NCBI GenBank assembly: GCA_002483285.1
Contig: DLHP01000043.1
Coordinates: 132,262-196,261, forward strand
From: Flavobacterium sp. UBA7665
GTDB taxonomy: Bacteria > Bacteroidota > Bacteroidia > Flavobacteriales > Flavobacteriaceae
Direction: 5' to 3'
Length of the DNA: 64,000 bases
Each line of letters opens with the position of its first letter. The stretch's first letter is position 1. The translations under genes were made by a program, and so were the position numbers. This document shows positions 17,371 through 26,507 of the stretch, piece by piece. A model generated the notes under the pieces. The model was not told where the DNA came from and made no database searches. It saw only the letters and a program-made list of their open reading frames with translations.

Positions 17371-17821
17371 ATGCTCCAAATTGTTTGAGGTGGTGGTCGA
17401 GATGCACGTAATGCAAGGTGCCCCATTCTGTGTCGGTCATTTCACCAAAAAACGGATGTTTCCTGTTGGCGATGACCGATGGACCGAGTTCGCCGAATTT
17501 TCTGATGGTATCGGTTAAGATTCGTTTCTCTTTGTCGAATTGGGGTGTTTCGGTGATTTTGAACTCGGGTGCCGTGGGCGAATTTTTACTGAATCCTTTA
17601 TTTTTTATAAAACTGTTCTTGGCCATTTTCCCGAACAGGAAGCCGAGCAGGCCGCCTTTGATGATGAGCTTGCCTTCGGCGACGTCAAGCGGCTTTTGGC
17701 TATGCAAAACCATTTGTGCGGCGTTCATTTTTCCCCATAACGCAGGTGAATCGGCGGTGAGTTTTTGAAATCTTTCGAGTAGGCTTTGGTTGGCGGCTTT
17801 GTCAAAAATGTTTGTGGTCAT
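17369..17821 (-). CDS. DUF1569 (DinB-superfamily) protein
   Basis: A 150-residue protein with the DUF1569 layout: an N-terminal helix pair (TADSPALWGKMNAAQMVLHSQKPLDVAEGK), a central FGKMAKN segment and a C-terminal HPFFGEMTDTEWGTLHYVHLDHHLKQFG. The His residues in the N-terminal helix and the final HLDHHLKQF are placed like the metal ligands of DinB-like four-helix proteins. The function of the family is unknown; thiol transfer or metal binding is possible. It is transcribed alone. Confidence 0.85.
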   Translation of the reverse strand: MTTNIFDKAANQSLLERFQKLTADSPALWGKMNAAQMVLHSQKPLDVAEGKLIIKGGLLGFLFGKMAKNSFIKNKGFSKNSPTAPEFKITETPQFDKEKRILTDTIRKFGELGPSVIANRKHPFFGEMTDTEWGTLHYVHLDHHLKQFGA

Positions 17822-18016
17822 GGTTTTTTGTTTGATTATGACAAGATAAGGAATGTTTCAAATTGAACTACTTTTTGATTATGAAAAGGTAAAAAAATGC
17901 CTTTCAACGTTTTTTCAGGTTAGTTACAGAAAAAATGTGGTTGGTATTTCCTGTGACTGTAATATTGCTTCATCATTTAGATCCCAAGTCTATTTATCCT
18001 TTTAAAACCTACTATC

Positions 18017-18907
18017 ATGAAAGCAAAACTACTGCTCGCTACTGCCTTATTGTTGGCCTTTTTCGGAACGGCTACCGCACAATACCATCCTTTTCTCAAT
18101 AATTCTTCGTGGATTGTCAACGACTGGGTTTCTTGTTGCATGCCTCCCGAAGTACATACCATTCAAGAAGGAACAGCAACCGTTATTGGCGATTACACTT
18201 ACACTATGTTTAACGACCCTTTCCCAACGCAGGATTCGGGTGCCGTAATCCCCACCGTTTACCTAAGGGAAGATGGCGCAGCGAAAAAAGTGTACAAACG
18301 CGTCGATGGCGTTGACACTTTACTTTACGATTTTAGCCTCGAAAATGGTGACACGGTCTCGCAATACGGATTTACCTTTACCGCAACTGTCGATCAAATC
18401 GCAGTAAACGATGGTGTTCGCAAAAGAATCACGTTGCGCAGCGTAGAATTATATCATGGCGAACAACTCAAACAAATCTGGATTGAAGGCGTAGGTACAA
18501 CAGCGCACCCATTCTATCCCGAGCGCAATATGTATGCGGTGGCTTCGAGCGGCGGCGGATACCAAATCCGTACGCGTTGTAGTTTCCAGAATGGGGAACA
18601 TGTTTTTGGCAACGCCAATTGCGTACCGACGAGTACTTTGGCTACCCAATCGCAAACGGCAGTGGTCAAGCAAATCGTTTTGGCTCCGAATCCTTTTGCA
18701 ACCGAAATGACAATTTCTTCAGAAACGGCGTTGCAAAATGCCAGCTTCAAACTCTATGATGCGCAAGGGCGTTTGGTTCAGCAATTGGAAAACATCAACG
18801 GAAAAACAGCGACGATCAAACGCGAAAACCTCAATAGCGGATGGTATGTGGGTCAATTGTTCGAAAACGGCAAACCCATCAAAACCGCTAAGGTCATCAT
18901 CCAATAA
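18017..18907 (+). CDS. Secreted T9SS cargo protein of unknown function, paralog 1
   Basis: A 296-residue protein with a signal peptide (MKAKLLLATALLLAFFGTATAQ), a central region of ~190 residues that I do not recognise, and a T9SS type A sorting domain (~222-296: APNPFATEMTISSE..., LYDAQGRLVQQ, GWYVGQLFENGK). The mature protein begins YHPFLNNSSWIV and has conserved WIEGVG and HPFYP segments. The next gene encodes a paralog of the same layout. Upstream, TAATATTG (17960-17967) is a likely -7 box that is also present before the second copy. It is likely surface-attached or released. The function is unknown. Confidence 0.88.
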   Translation: MKAKLLLATALLLAFFGTATAQYHPFLNNSSWIVNDWVSCCMPPEVHTIQEGTATVIGDYTYTMFNDPFPTQDSGAVIPTVYLREDGAAKKVYKRVDGVDTLLYDFSLENGDTVSQYGFTFTATVDQIAVNDGVRKRITLRSVELYHGEQLKQIWIEGVGTTAHPFYPERNMYAVASSGGGYQIRTRCSFQNGEHVFGNANCVPTSTLATQSQTAVVKQIVLAPNPFATEMTISSETALQNASFKLYDAQGRLVQQLENINGKTATIKRENLNSGWYVGQLFENGKPIKTAKVIIQ

Positions 18908-18949
18908 CGAGCCGTCGAACGCCAATCATACAAAAATTCTTATCGCTTG

Positions 18950-18985
18950 AACCCGAAAATGCGTTTTAACGTCTTTTCGGGTTTG
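18950..18985 (+). terminator. Terminator-like hairpin after the first T9SS paralog
   Basis: Perfect 10-bp stem AACCCGAAAA (18950-18959) / TTTTCGGGTT (18974-18983). The T tract is weak (TTTGTTG). The same stretch is also similar in sequence to the region 5' of the first paralog (~17890-17945), so it may be part of the duplicated upstream region. Confidence 0.55.
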
Positions 18986-19070
18986 TTGCGGAATAAAAGC
19001 AAATGCTGTCTCCACATTCGTTAATATTGTTTGACTATTTTCTTTGGTTTTTTCACTCAATCTGTTGATT

Positions 19071-19982
19071 ATGAAAACAAAATTATTTTTTTGGGTTGCT
19101 GTTTTTTTGGGTTGCTTCGGAACTGCTTTTTCGCAGGAATACCATCCGTTTCTGAACAATTCGTCGTGGATACTCTATGACACGCACTGCTGCATTCAAA
19201 CCTACACCAGGACACTCAATCCGGGAACCGATGTAGTGATTGGCGATCACACCTATAAAAAATTCAAAGACCCATTTCCGCAGCTTCCTTCATCACTCAC
19301 TCCAGGCACGACCAATTACACGCGTATTGATACCGTTTACATCCGCGAAGATGTTGCCGCGAAAAAAGTGTATCATATCGTCAACGGCACCGACGAGCTG
19401 CTTTACGATTTTACCAAGGAAGTGGGCGAGACCATTTTTCAATACGGCCACAACTGGGAAGTGATTGAAGTGGACCAAATCGAAGTGGACGGTGGAACCA
19501 GGAAACGCATCAAATTACGCACTATCGAATACGTCTTGGGTTACCGGCGTGTCATGAGATGGATTGAAGGCGTGGGTAGCAACGCGCATCCGTTTTATCC
19601 GCAGTGCAACGCCCATAATGTCGCGTCGAGCAGTGGCGGTCACGGCTACTATACCAAATGCAGTTTCCAGGGCGATGCGCATATATTCGGGGAAGATGAT
19701 TGTATGAGCTTGCTTGCAACCAACAGCCAAAGTTATACAAACCCCAACATTACCTTTTCGCCCAATCCGTTTGTGTCTGAATTGACAATAAATTCGGTAG
19801 TGCCATTGCAAGACGGCACATTGAAAATCTACAACGTACAAGGGCAATTGGTACGCGAAATAAATCATTTGGAGGGAAAAACAATTACCATAAACCGCGA
19901 AAATCTCGCAAGCGGATTGTATCTCGTCGAGTTGTCCGAAGACGGCCAGCTTGCCAAATCCGCGAAATTAATCGTCGATTAA
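19071..19982 (+). CDS. Secreted T9SS cargo protein of unknown function, paralog 2
   Basis: A 303-residue paralog of the preceding gene. It has signal peptide MKTKLFFWVAVFLGCFGTAFSQ, the mature start YHPFLNNSSWIL, the shared segments VIGDHTY, KKVYHIVNG, LLYDFTKE, MRWIEGVGSNAHPFYP, and a C-terminal T9SS domain (FSPNPFVSELTINS, NVQGQLVREI, LASGLYLVEL). The ATG at 19071 is chosen because it starts the signal peptide. A longer frame adds nine codons of promoter sequence. A TAATATTG -7 candidate (19022-19029) matches that of copy 1. The stop overlaps that of the convergent membrane-protein gene. Confidence 0.88.
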   Translation: MKTKLFFWVAVFLGCFGTAFSQEYHPFLNNSSWILYDTHCCIQTYTRTLNPGTDVVIGDHTYKKFKDPFPQLPSSLTPGTTNYTRIDTVYIREDVAAKKVYHIVNGTDELLYDFTKEVGETIFQYGHNWEVIEVDQIEVDGGTRKRIKLRTIEYVLGYRRVMRWIEGVGSNAHPFYPQCNAHNVASSSGGHGYYTKCSFQGDAHIFGEDDCMSLLATNSQSYTNPNITFSPNPFVSELTINSVVPLQDGTLKIYNVQGQLVREINHLEGKTITINRENLASGLYLVELSEDGQLAKSAKLIVD

Positions 19983-21418
19983 AAAAACCAACCGGCTACG
20001 AAAATCGCAGCAATCACGCAGATCAAATCCACCAAAAGCATAGCACCGAGCGTATACCTCGTGTTCTTGATATTGACCGAGCCAAAATATACCGCAATCA
20101 CATAAAACGTGGTTTCGGCACTACACTGGAAAATGCAACTCAATCGGGCCGTTAGCGAATCGGGGCCGAAATTGCGCATCGCATCGATCATAAAACCGCG
20201 TGAACCGCTTGAGCTGAACGGCCTGAGCATGGCCACCGGAAGCGAATCGGTAATTTCCTTACTCACCCCGATATTAGAAAACGCAAACGAAATGCCGTTG
20301 CTCATAATCTCAAACAGCCCGCTGTTGCGGAAAAACGAAATCGCGACGAGCATCCCCAAAACATAAGGAAAAATCATCACGCCGGTTTTTGCACCGTTGT
20401 TGGCGCCGGTTACGAATGAATCAAATATGGTCGTGTCCTTGGCCGTAAATTTCTTTTCATTGATAAATGAGAATATTAGCGTTACGGCAATAATGGCAAT
20501 GAGCATCAAGCCCGACAGGTTCCCGGTAAACGAATTCTTGGCAATCAAATCCAGGCTGTTGATGTAAAACAACAAACCGAATATCGCGCCAACCATCGCC
20601 ATGAGCGCCACAACCAGCGAAGCACTTTTAAAATTCACCCGTTGCCTGATACCTACTACAATAAAGGCGGCAATCGTGCCGATGAACGACGTGATGATAC
20701 ACGGCAACATCACATCGGCCGGATTGGTCGCGTTTTCTGCCGCGCGGTAACCGATAATAGACGTAGGAATCAACGTAAGTCCGGCTGCGTGCAAGCACAT
20801 GAACATAATTTGTGCATCGCTCGCGCGGTCTTTATCGGGGTTGATTTCCTGCAAACTCTGCATCGCCTTGAGCCCAAATGGCGTCGCAGCCGAATCGAGC
20901 CCCAGGAAATTGGCAGCAAAATTCAAGGTCATATAGGATATCGATTCATGGCCTTTGGGCACCGTGGGAAACACTTTGGTAAAAACCGGACTCAATTTCC
21001 TGGCGAGTTTTTCTGAAGCGCCCGAATCAATCATGAGTTGCATGAGTCCGCAGAAAAAGGTAAGGTAGGCAATAAGCGGTAGGATCAGGTCTAATAGTGT
21101 GCTTTTGCAAGTGGGCAGTAGTCCGTCGGCTTTCTGCACGCCGCTGTATACTTTGACGGTTTGGTTTTTATAGACGTAAGTAGTGTCTGGGTTGGTCTCG
21201 TCTTTGTTGATTACAATGGTTTTTTCGGGTGCCTTGTCGATGCTGTCTTTGATAAAAGCAGGCATTTGGTGGAGGTATTTCTCGGAGACGAGCACCGGAT
21301 CATCTTTTTTTCCGTTAAGGATATAATCCACAGAATAAGCCTTGGAGGTAAATAAACTCACGACGATAAAAACAATCGAAGAGACGAAAATTGCGAGCCA
21401 GAATCTGCTTAATACCAT
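19979..21418 (-). CDS. Nucleoside-recognition (spore maturation SpmA/SpmB-like) membrane protein
   Basis: A 479-residue multi-pass membrane protein. After the first helix (VLSRFWLAIFVSSIVFIVVSLF) there is a ~75-residue soluble segment, then a Gate-type domain (LIAYLTFFCGLMQLMIDSG...FAANFLGLDSAATPFGLKAM) and a second related half (FDSFVTGANNGAKTGVMIFPYVLGMLVA; PFSSSGSRGFMIDAM; FQCSAETTFYVIAVYFGS). This looks like SpmA and SpmB in one chain, as in other Bacteroidetes. It may be a nucleoside or ion transporter. The start at 21418 removes 19 unlikely upstream codons. Its stop shares bases with the convergent T9SS gene, so no terminator separates them. Confidence 0.85.
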   Translation of the reverse strand: MVLSRFWLAIFVSSIVFIVVSLFTSKAYSVDYILNGKKDDPVLVSEKYLHQMPAFIKDSIDKAPEKTIVINKDETNPDTTYVYKNQTVKVYSGVQKADGLLPTCKSTLLDLILPLIAYLTFFCGLMQLMIDSGASEKLARKLSPVFTKVFPTVPKGHESISYMTLNFAANFLGLDSAATPFGLKAMQSLQEINPDKDRASDAQIMFMCLHAAGLTLIPTSIIGYRAAENATNPADVMLPCIITSFIGTIAAFIVVGIRQRVNFKSASLVVALMAMVGAIFGLLFYINSLDLIAKNSFTGNLSGLMLIAIIAVTLIFSFINEKKFTAKDTTIFDSFVTGANNGAKTGVMIFPYVLGMLVAISFFRNSGLFEIMSNGISFAFSNIGVSKEITDSLPVAMLRPFSSSGSRGFMIDAMRNFGPDSLTARLSCIFQCSAETTFYVIAVYFGSVNIKNTRYTLGAMLLVDLICVIAAIFVAGWFF

Positions 21419-21539
21419 AAGATGTTGTTTTTGTAAAAATAACATAATTTCCCATACTAAAATTCCAAATCCCAACTACGCCGCCAATTTGGGGAACAGA
21501 CTTTCACAATTGTTTACTATTTGGTGACAACCAATTGTT

Positions 21540-21547
21540 TATATTTG
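21540..21547 (+). promoter_or_regulatory. -7 box upstream of the subtilisin-like protease
   Basis: TATATTTG matches TAnnTTTG exactly. A TTTG at 21520-21523 is 16 bases upstream, shorter than usual. Its position means that the in-frame TTG at 21521 lies inside the promoter, so the GTG at 21572 is the better start. Confidence 0.5.
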
Positions 21548-21571
21548 AAAAATTTTTTAAAACCCAGATTC

Positions 21572-24511
21572 GTGAAACCCAAACCTACTCCCGTTTTGCC
21601 ACTTGTATTAGCCGCATTTTTCTCGCTTGCGATTTTTACCGCATCGGCGCAGACCGAAAAACAAAAAATGCAGATTGCCAAAACCTACGACCAGGCCAAA
21701 ATAGAAAAACTAAGCCTGCAGTTCCAGGCCAAAGCCAAGACCGATAAAGCCGTCGCGCTCGCCGCCGCCAAACAAAACAACTGGCCGGTTTACAGGCCCA
21801 ATCCAAACGGAGGATTCGACGAACTCATGGCCGTTTCTAAAGACGGCAAACCGATTTACTACGCACTCGACAACGTCAACGCTGCCAAAACCACACGCGC
21901 CAACACCCTGAATTCTGGCGGTCTTTTGGGTTTAAGCCTTGACGGACAGGATATGTTTTCGGGCGTCTGGGACGGCGGCCCAGTTAGGGTTTCCCACCAG
22001 GAATTCGGCGGACGCATGATCATCGGCGATGGCATTACCAACCTCAACAACAACAGTTTCCACGCCACACACGTAAGCGGAACCGTAGGCGCAACTGGCG
22101 TTTCTGCCAACGCAAAAGGCATGGCGTCACTTTCAACCGTGAAAACCTTCGATTGGAACAGTGACCTGTCTGAAGTACTTGAAGAAGCGCGCAACGGTCT
22201 ATTGCTCTCCAACCATTCTTACGGAATCCCCGTCAATAGCGCGCCAGGCAACTGGTACATGGGCGCCTATTCTGGCGAAGCACTTTCGTGGGACCAATTG
22301 TCTTATTCGGTACCGTATTACCTCATGGTCGCATCGGCCGGAAACGACGGCAACAGCACCAATCCCGCACCATTCACCACGGGTTACGACAAGCTTACCG
22401 GAAACAAATGCGCCAAGAACAACCTGGTCGTGGCCAATTGCCAGGACGCCAATATCAGCGCTTCGGGCGATATGGTTAGCGTGTCTATCAATTCTGGTAG
22501 CAGCGAAGGCCCAACCGATGACCGACGCATCAAACCAGATATTTCGGGCAACGGCAGCGGCTTGTTCTCAACCACCGAGACCAGCGACACCTCATATGGT
22601 TCACTTACCGGCACCTCGATGGCTTCGCCCAACGTCATGGGAACACTATTGCTTTTACAACAGCACTATAATAATGTAAACAACCATTTCATGCGCGCCG
22701 CCACTTTAAAGGGTTTGGCCTGCCATACCGCCGATGACCGTGGCCGCGTAGGCCCAGATGCAATTTGGGGTTGGGGCGTGCTCAATGCCAAAAAAGCCGC
22801 ACAGGCCATTTCTGGCAATGGGTTGCAATCCTGGATTTCTGAGGAAACTTTAGCGCAGGGCGAAACTTTTACCTTTAGCGCGGTTTCAGACGGCGTAACG
22901 CCTCTGCTCGCGTCAATTTGCTGGACCGACTTGCCTGGCGCGTGGGTAGATGGTGTGCTTAATAGCACCACACCTGCCCTGGTTAATGACCTCGACATCC
23001 GCATCACCAAAGACGGCACGACATACTATCCGTGGAAGTTGCAAAGCGCAGCCAACCTCGTCGCGTTACGTACAGAAGACAATGCCGTAGACAATGTAGA
23101 AAGGATTAATATCGATGTTCCCGCAGGCACTTACACGATTACCGTAACCCATAAAGGAACTTTGCAAGGCGGGCCACAACCTTTTGCTTTTATCGTGACT
23201 GGGCTTTCGTCTGCCTTTTCTATTGTGCCTACTTCTGAAGACCAAACGGTCTGTCTGGACCAAAATGCCACCTACGATTTCAATTTCAACAGCTCAAACG
23301 CTACGCCGGTTAATTTTAGCGCGAGCGGTTTGCCCAATGGCGCGGTTGCCAATTTTAGCACGCCATCATTAAGCAGTCCCGGATCGTTTACCGTCACCGT
23401 GTCTAACCTCGCCTCAGCAGTTCCGGGTACTTATGCCATCGCAATCACCGCAGACAACGGCGTTGAAACAGAAACGCGAATCGTGAACCTGACCATCTCC
23501 AGCGTTGATTTTGTGAGTGTGCCGCTTGTAGCTCCGGCCAACAACCAGGAAGGTGTTTCACCCAATCTGCAGTTTAGCTGGGAATCGATCGACAACGCCA
23601 ATGGTTTTCATATCCAGGTAGCCACCGATGCGAATTTTACCGACCTCATCGCCGATGCCTACACCGATTTTCCTGATTATTCGCTGTCGAACTTAAACGA
23701 AGCAACCACGTATTACTGGAGGGTTTTCCCGAAAAATGAATGTGGAGAAGGGACAAACGCCACGGTTTTCAATTTCGAAACCGGACAACTCAACTGCAAT
23801 TTCCACTATGAGCCAGACAATTATGTCAATGCAGCCATCGACAGCCAATTTGCGCCGGGCAATGCCATCCTGCAAATTGAGGTGACCGATGACATTACTG
23901 TGGGCGACCTCAACGTAGCACTCAACGTGTCGCACACCAATGTGGCCGATTTGAAAGTAATCCTCGAAGGGCCGTTTTCACTCGGTTTTCCGCAAATTAC
24001 TTTATTTGACGGCGCTTGCCAGGGAATCGCAGACCTGAATTACACGGTGGATGATACCGGCGCCGACCTCACTTGCAATGCTTCGGCACCCGCCATTAGC
24101 GGAGTCATCAAACCTTTCCAGTCCATGACCTATTTCAACAACAAGCCAGCCATTGGCTATTGGAGCGTGTATGTCAAAGACGATGTGCTTGGCGCCGATA
24201 ATGGAGTCGTCAATTTCGTAAGGCTAGACTTCTGCACCGTGCAGCCCTTAGGCGTTAACACAGTGCGAAAATCAGGATTCAGCGTAAGCCCCAACCCTAC
24301 CAAAGGTTTGTTGGAAGTACGCTTTGCAAACAGCCCTGCTGCCAATACCGTACTCACTTTAAACGACATACAAGGCCGGGAAATCTTATCGAAAACCGCA
24401 GATGCTGTCAATGAAACTTTGTCGCTAGACCATTTGCAGGATGGCGTCTACTTCCTTTCGGCAAGCAACGGCAAAGAAAAAACGGTGCAAAAAATTGTGC
24501 TGCAAAAATAA
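21572..24511 (+). CDS. Subtilisin-like (S8) serine protease with T9SS sorting domain
   Basis: A 979-residue secreted protease. With the GTG start it has a signal peptide ending FTASAQ. The S8 catalytic triad is visible in order: Asp in FSGVWDGGPVR, His in FHATHVSGTVG, Ser in GTSMASPNVMG, with ASAGNDGN for the oxyanion Asn. After the catalytic domain come a beta-sandwich region, a fibronectin III-like domain (~660-755, PANNQEGVSPNLQFSWE), a proprotein-convertase P-like domain (~765-900, with VLEGPF and PAIGYWSVYVKD), and a C-terminal T9SS domain (SVSPNPTKGLLEVRF...QKIVLQK). GTG is preferred over an upstream TTG that overlaps the promoter. It likely digests external protein. Confidence 0.92.
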   Translation: MKPKPTPVLPLVLAAFFSLAIFTASAQTEKQKMQIAKTYDQAKIEKLSLQFQAKAKTDKAVALAAAKQNNWPVYRPNPNGGFDELMAVSKDGKPIYYALDNVNAAKTTRANTLNSGGLLGLSLDGQDMFSGVWDGGPVRVSHQEFGGRMIIGDGITNLNNNSFHATHVSGTVGATGVSANAKGMASLSTVKTFDWNSDLSEVLEEARNGLLLSNHSYGIPVNSAPGNWYMGAYSGEALSWDQLSYSVPYYLMVASAGNDGNSTNPAPFTTGYDKLTGNKCAKNNLVVANCQDANISASGDMVSVSINSGSSEGPTDDRRIKPDISGNGSGLFSTTETSDTSYGSLTGTSMASPNVMGTLLLLQQHYNNVNNHFMRAATLKGLACHTADDRGRVGPDAIWGWGVLNAKKAAQAISGNGLQSWISEETLAQGETFTFSAVSDGVTPLLASICWTDLPGAWVDGVLNSTTPALVNDLDIRITKDGTTYYPWKLQSAANLVALRTEDNAVDNVERINIDVPAGTYTITVTHKGTLQGGPQPFAFIVTGLSSAFSIVPTSEDQTVCLDQNATYDFNFNSSNATPVNFSASGLPNGAVANFSTPSLSSPGSFTVTVSNLASAVPGTYAIAITADNGVETETRIVNLTISSVDFVSVPLVAPANNQEGVSPNLQFSWESIDNANGFHIQVATDANFTDLIADAYTDFPDYSLSNLNEATTYYWRVFPKNECGEGTNATVFNFETGQLNCNFHYEPDNYVNAAIDSQFAPGNAILQIEVTDDITVGDLNVALNVSHTNVADLKVILEGPFSLGFPQITLFDGACQGIADLNYTVDDTGADLTCNASAPAISGVIKPFQSMTYFNNKPAIGYWSVYVKDDVLGADNGVVNFVRLDFCTVQPLGVNTVRKSGFSVSPNPTKGLLEVRFANSPAANTVLTLNDIQGREILSKTADAVNETLSLDHLQDGVYFLSASNGKEKTVQKIVLQK

Positions 24512-24520
24512 CCGACAGAC

Positions 24521-24551
24521 AAAAGCCTCCTTATCCGGGAGGCTTTTTTTA
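24521..24551 (+). terminator. Terminator after the S8 protease
   Basis: Stem AAAAGCCTCC (24521-24530) / GGAGGCTTTT (24538-24547) followed by T residues. It overlaps the end of the convergent exonuclease gene. Confidence 0.85.
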
Positions 24552-25262
24552 AATGTGCATAATTTCGGCCTCGTCGAGCAAATCCTCACGGCGCAAACGC
24601 AGGAAAACCTGTGCCGTGGCGATGACGTCCTTCTCGCAATAGGTCACGATGCGATCAATGTCTTTCTCAACATAAAAGACATGGGCCACCTGGCTGCCAT
24701 CTATATCGCCTTTGGAGGATGGAATGCCGAGGATTTTGGTGAGTAACTTAAGTGATGTGTAGTGTTTGTAATCACCAAACTTCCAGAGTTCGAGTGTGTC
24801 GAGGTGTGGCACTTCCCAAGGTTTTTTCCCGAAAAGATTGAGTTTGCCCGGCAACGGCAAATTGTGGATGATCATGCGCCGCGCAATAAAAGGGATGTCG
24901 AACTCCTTGGCGTTATGCCCACACAAGAGGTGTTGCGGTTGGCCAAAGTGGTTGTTCAAAAGGTTCGAGAAATCTTGTAGGATTTGCTTTTCGGCACCAA
25001 AAAAAGAGGTGACACGGAAGTGGCGGATGTCGCCCTTGAGCGTGAAATAACCGGCAGAAATACACACAATCTTACCAAACTCGGCCCAGATGCCGGCACG
25101 TTCGTAAAAATCTTCGGGAGTGTACTCGTCGCGGCGCTGGTATTGGGTTTTGGCTTCCCAAAGTGATTGGGTTTCAGCGTCAAGCCCAGCGTAGTTTTCT
25201 TGTTCGGGGACGGTTTCAATGTCGAGGAAAAGGATATTTCCCAGTTGGATTTTTTCAATCAT
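24549..25262 (-). CDS. DEDD-type 3'-5' exonuclease, PolB-like family
   Basis: A 237-residue RNase H-fold exonuclease. Motif I is FLDIETVP (Asp and Glu ligands), motif II is GHNAKEFDIPFI, and motif III is YCEKDVIATAQVFL, which has the Tyr-x3-Asp spacing of the DEDDy group. This matches the family annotated as predicted 3'-5' exonuclease related to the exonuclease domain of PolB. It is probably involved in DNA repair or RNA processing; the substrate is not known. It is transcribed alone, toward the terminator of the S8 gene. Confidence 0.88.
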   Translation of the reverse strand: MIEKIQLGNILFLDIETVPEQENYAGLDAETQSLWEAKTQYQRRDEYTPEDFYERAGIWAEFGKIVCISAGYFTLKGDIRHFRVTSFFGAEKQILQDFSNLLNNHFGQPQHLLCGHNAKEFDIPFIARRMIIHNLPLPGKLNLFGKKPWEVPHLDTLELWKFGDYKHYTSLKLLTKILGIPSSKGDIDGSQVAHVFYVEKDIDRIVTYCEKDVIATAQVFLRLRREDLLDEAEIMHI

Positions 25263-25345
25263 GGCGTTTAAATTAAATGAATACTGGCTTTTATTTGCTG
25301 CAAGTTAGCATTTTTTTCAATCGATTGCTTTTGGAGAATCAAAAA

Positions 25346-26473
25346 TCACGGTGTCGCTTCTGACGGTGTGGTTTCGCAATAAATCCTGAATGTTTTATTG
25401 CAGCACGCCCACTCGGCCAAACAATCAAGGGTAGTTTGAGTTGTTGGATTTTCTTCTTCCGGACCGGGATTAATCCTGATTGGCGGCGATGGCAATCCAA
25501 TGGCATGGGGAATGGTGGCGCCCCTGACCGAACGCCCGGATACCACTCCACTGTAAAGTGTATCGAGCGGGCTGTAGGTTTTAACCCTATCGTAATGCGC
25601 CACGTGTAGGTATACCAGTGTAGTCTCGATGCGGGAATGGCCCAATAATTCCTTGATGCTCACAATGTCGAGTCCGTCCTCCAACAAATGCGTGGCAAAG
25701 GTATGCCGCAAGGTGTGTGCCGACACGGTTTTTAGGATGCCGGCTTGCTTAGCCACGTGCTTTACAGCCCAATGGACGCCACGTTGCGAGTAACGGCTGT
25801 CAAAATCTCCGCCTGCACGACCAATCGGACGACCGTTAAAGAGCCAATCCTCGATATTTTCGCAAGAAATGTAATCCTTGAGCCATTGGCACAGCACCGA
25901 ACTCACGGGTACATAGCGATCCTTCTTTCCTTTCCCTTGCTTTACATGCAACATCTTTCGGTCGAAATCAATGTCTGGCAGTTGGATGTTGCGCACTTCA
26001 AAACAGCGCAAACCACAGCCATACAGCAACCCCAGCAACACACGGTGCTTGAGCAATTTTGGTGTGGCCAGCAACCGTCTGGTCTCTTCGCGACTTAGCA
26101 CAACGGGGAGTCGTTTTTCTTGCTTGATGGATGGAAGCGCGAGGTAACTTTCTTCAAGGCCTTCCATCCTAAAAACATACCGTAGCCCATAAACGGTGAA
26201 CTTAAAGTAAGAATCAGACGCCGATTTGTAGGTTTGTTGCAGGTAATATAGGTACTCATTGACTTGCTCTTCGCCGAGTGTTGTGGGAATCACATTGAAA
26301 TGGATGGCCGCTTTGGCCAAGTGCCTGCCATAGTTGGTTAAAGTGCTTTTGCTCTTTCCCGACAGCGAGATTTTTCGTTCGAGTCGACGGTACAGTTCCG
26401 AAAAGCCGGTTACCTCTGCGCAGGCTTTGTGGAGGACGCTTCTTTTTTTTGCATGGTATTGATTTTCGTGCAA
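25346..26473 (-). CDS. Tyrosine recombinase/integrase (phage-integrase family), uncertain start
   Basis: The protein has an N-terminal SAM-like core-binding domain (LSGKSKSTLTNYGRHL) and a catalytic domain with the R-H-x-x-R-H-Y set: Arg in GCGLRCFEV, HTLRH, LGHSRIETTLVYLH. It resembles stand-alone and IS91-associated recombinases of Bacteroidetes that end near SPLDTLYS. Here about 60 further residues follow. No ATG in frame precedes the domain except one 120 bases upstream, inside the antisense VOC gene. The coordinate given is an in-frame TTG. An ATG at 26454 has the right context, downstream of a -7 box TATTTTTG (26478-26471), but it is one base out of frame because of an A8 run (26450-26443). 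Either there is slippage or the gene is frameshifted. Confidence 0.75.
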   Translation of the reverse strand: MHENQYHAKKRSVLHKACAEVTGFSELYRRLERKISLSGKSKSTLTNYGRHLAKAAIHFNVIPTTLGEEQVNEYLYYLQQTYKSASDSYFKFTVYGLRYVFRMEGLEESYLALPSIKQEKRLPVVLSREETRRLLATPKLLKHRVLLGLLYGCGLRCFEVRNIQLPDIDFDRKMLHVKQGKGKKDRYVPVSSVLCQWLKDYISCENIEDWLFNGRPIGRAGGDFDSRYSQRGVHWAVKHVAKQAGILKTVSAHTLRHTFATHLLEDGLDIVSIKELLGHSRIETTLVYLHVAHYDRVKTYSPLDTLYSGVVSGRSVRGATIPHAIGLPSPPIRINPGPEEENPTTQTTLDCLAEWACCNKTFRIYCETTPSEATP

Positions 26474-26507
26474 AAATAGAATTATCCGGCAGGTTATAAA
26501 ATGGGTG

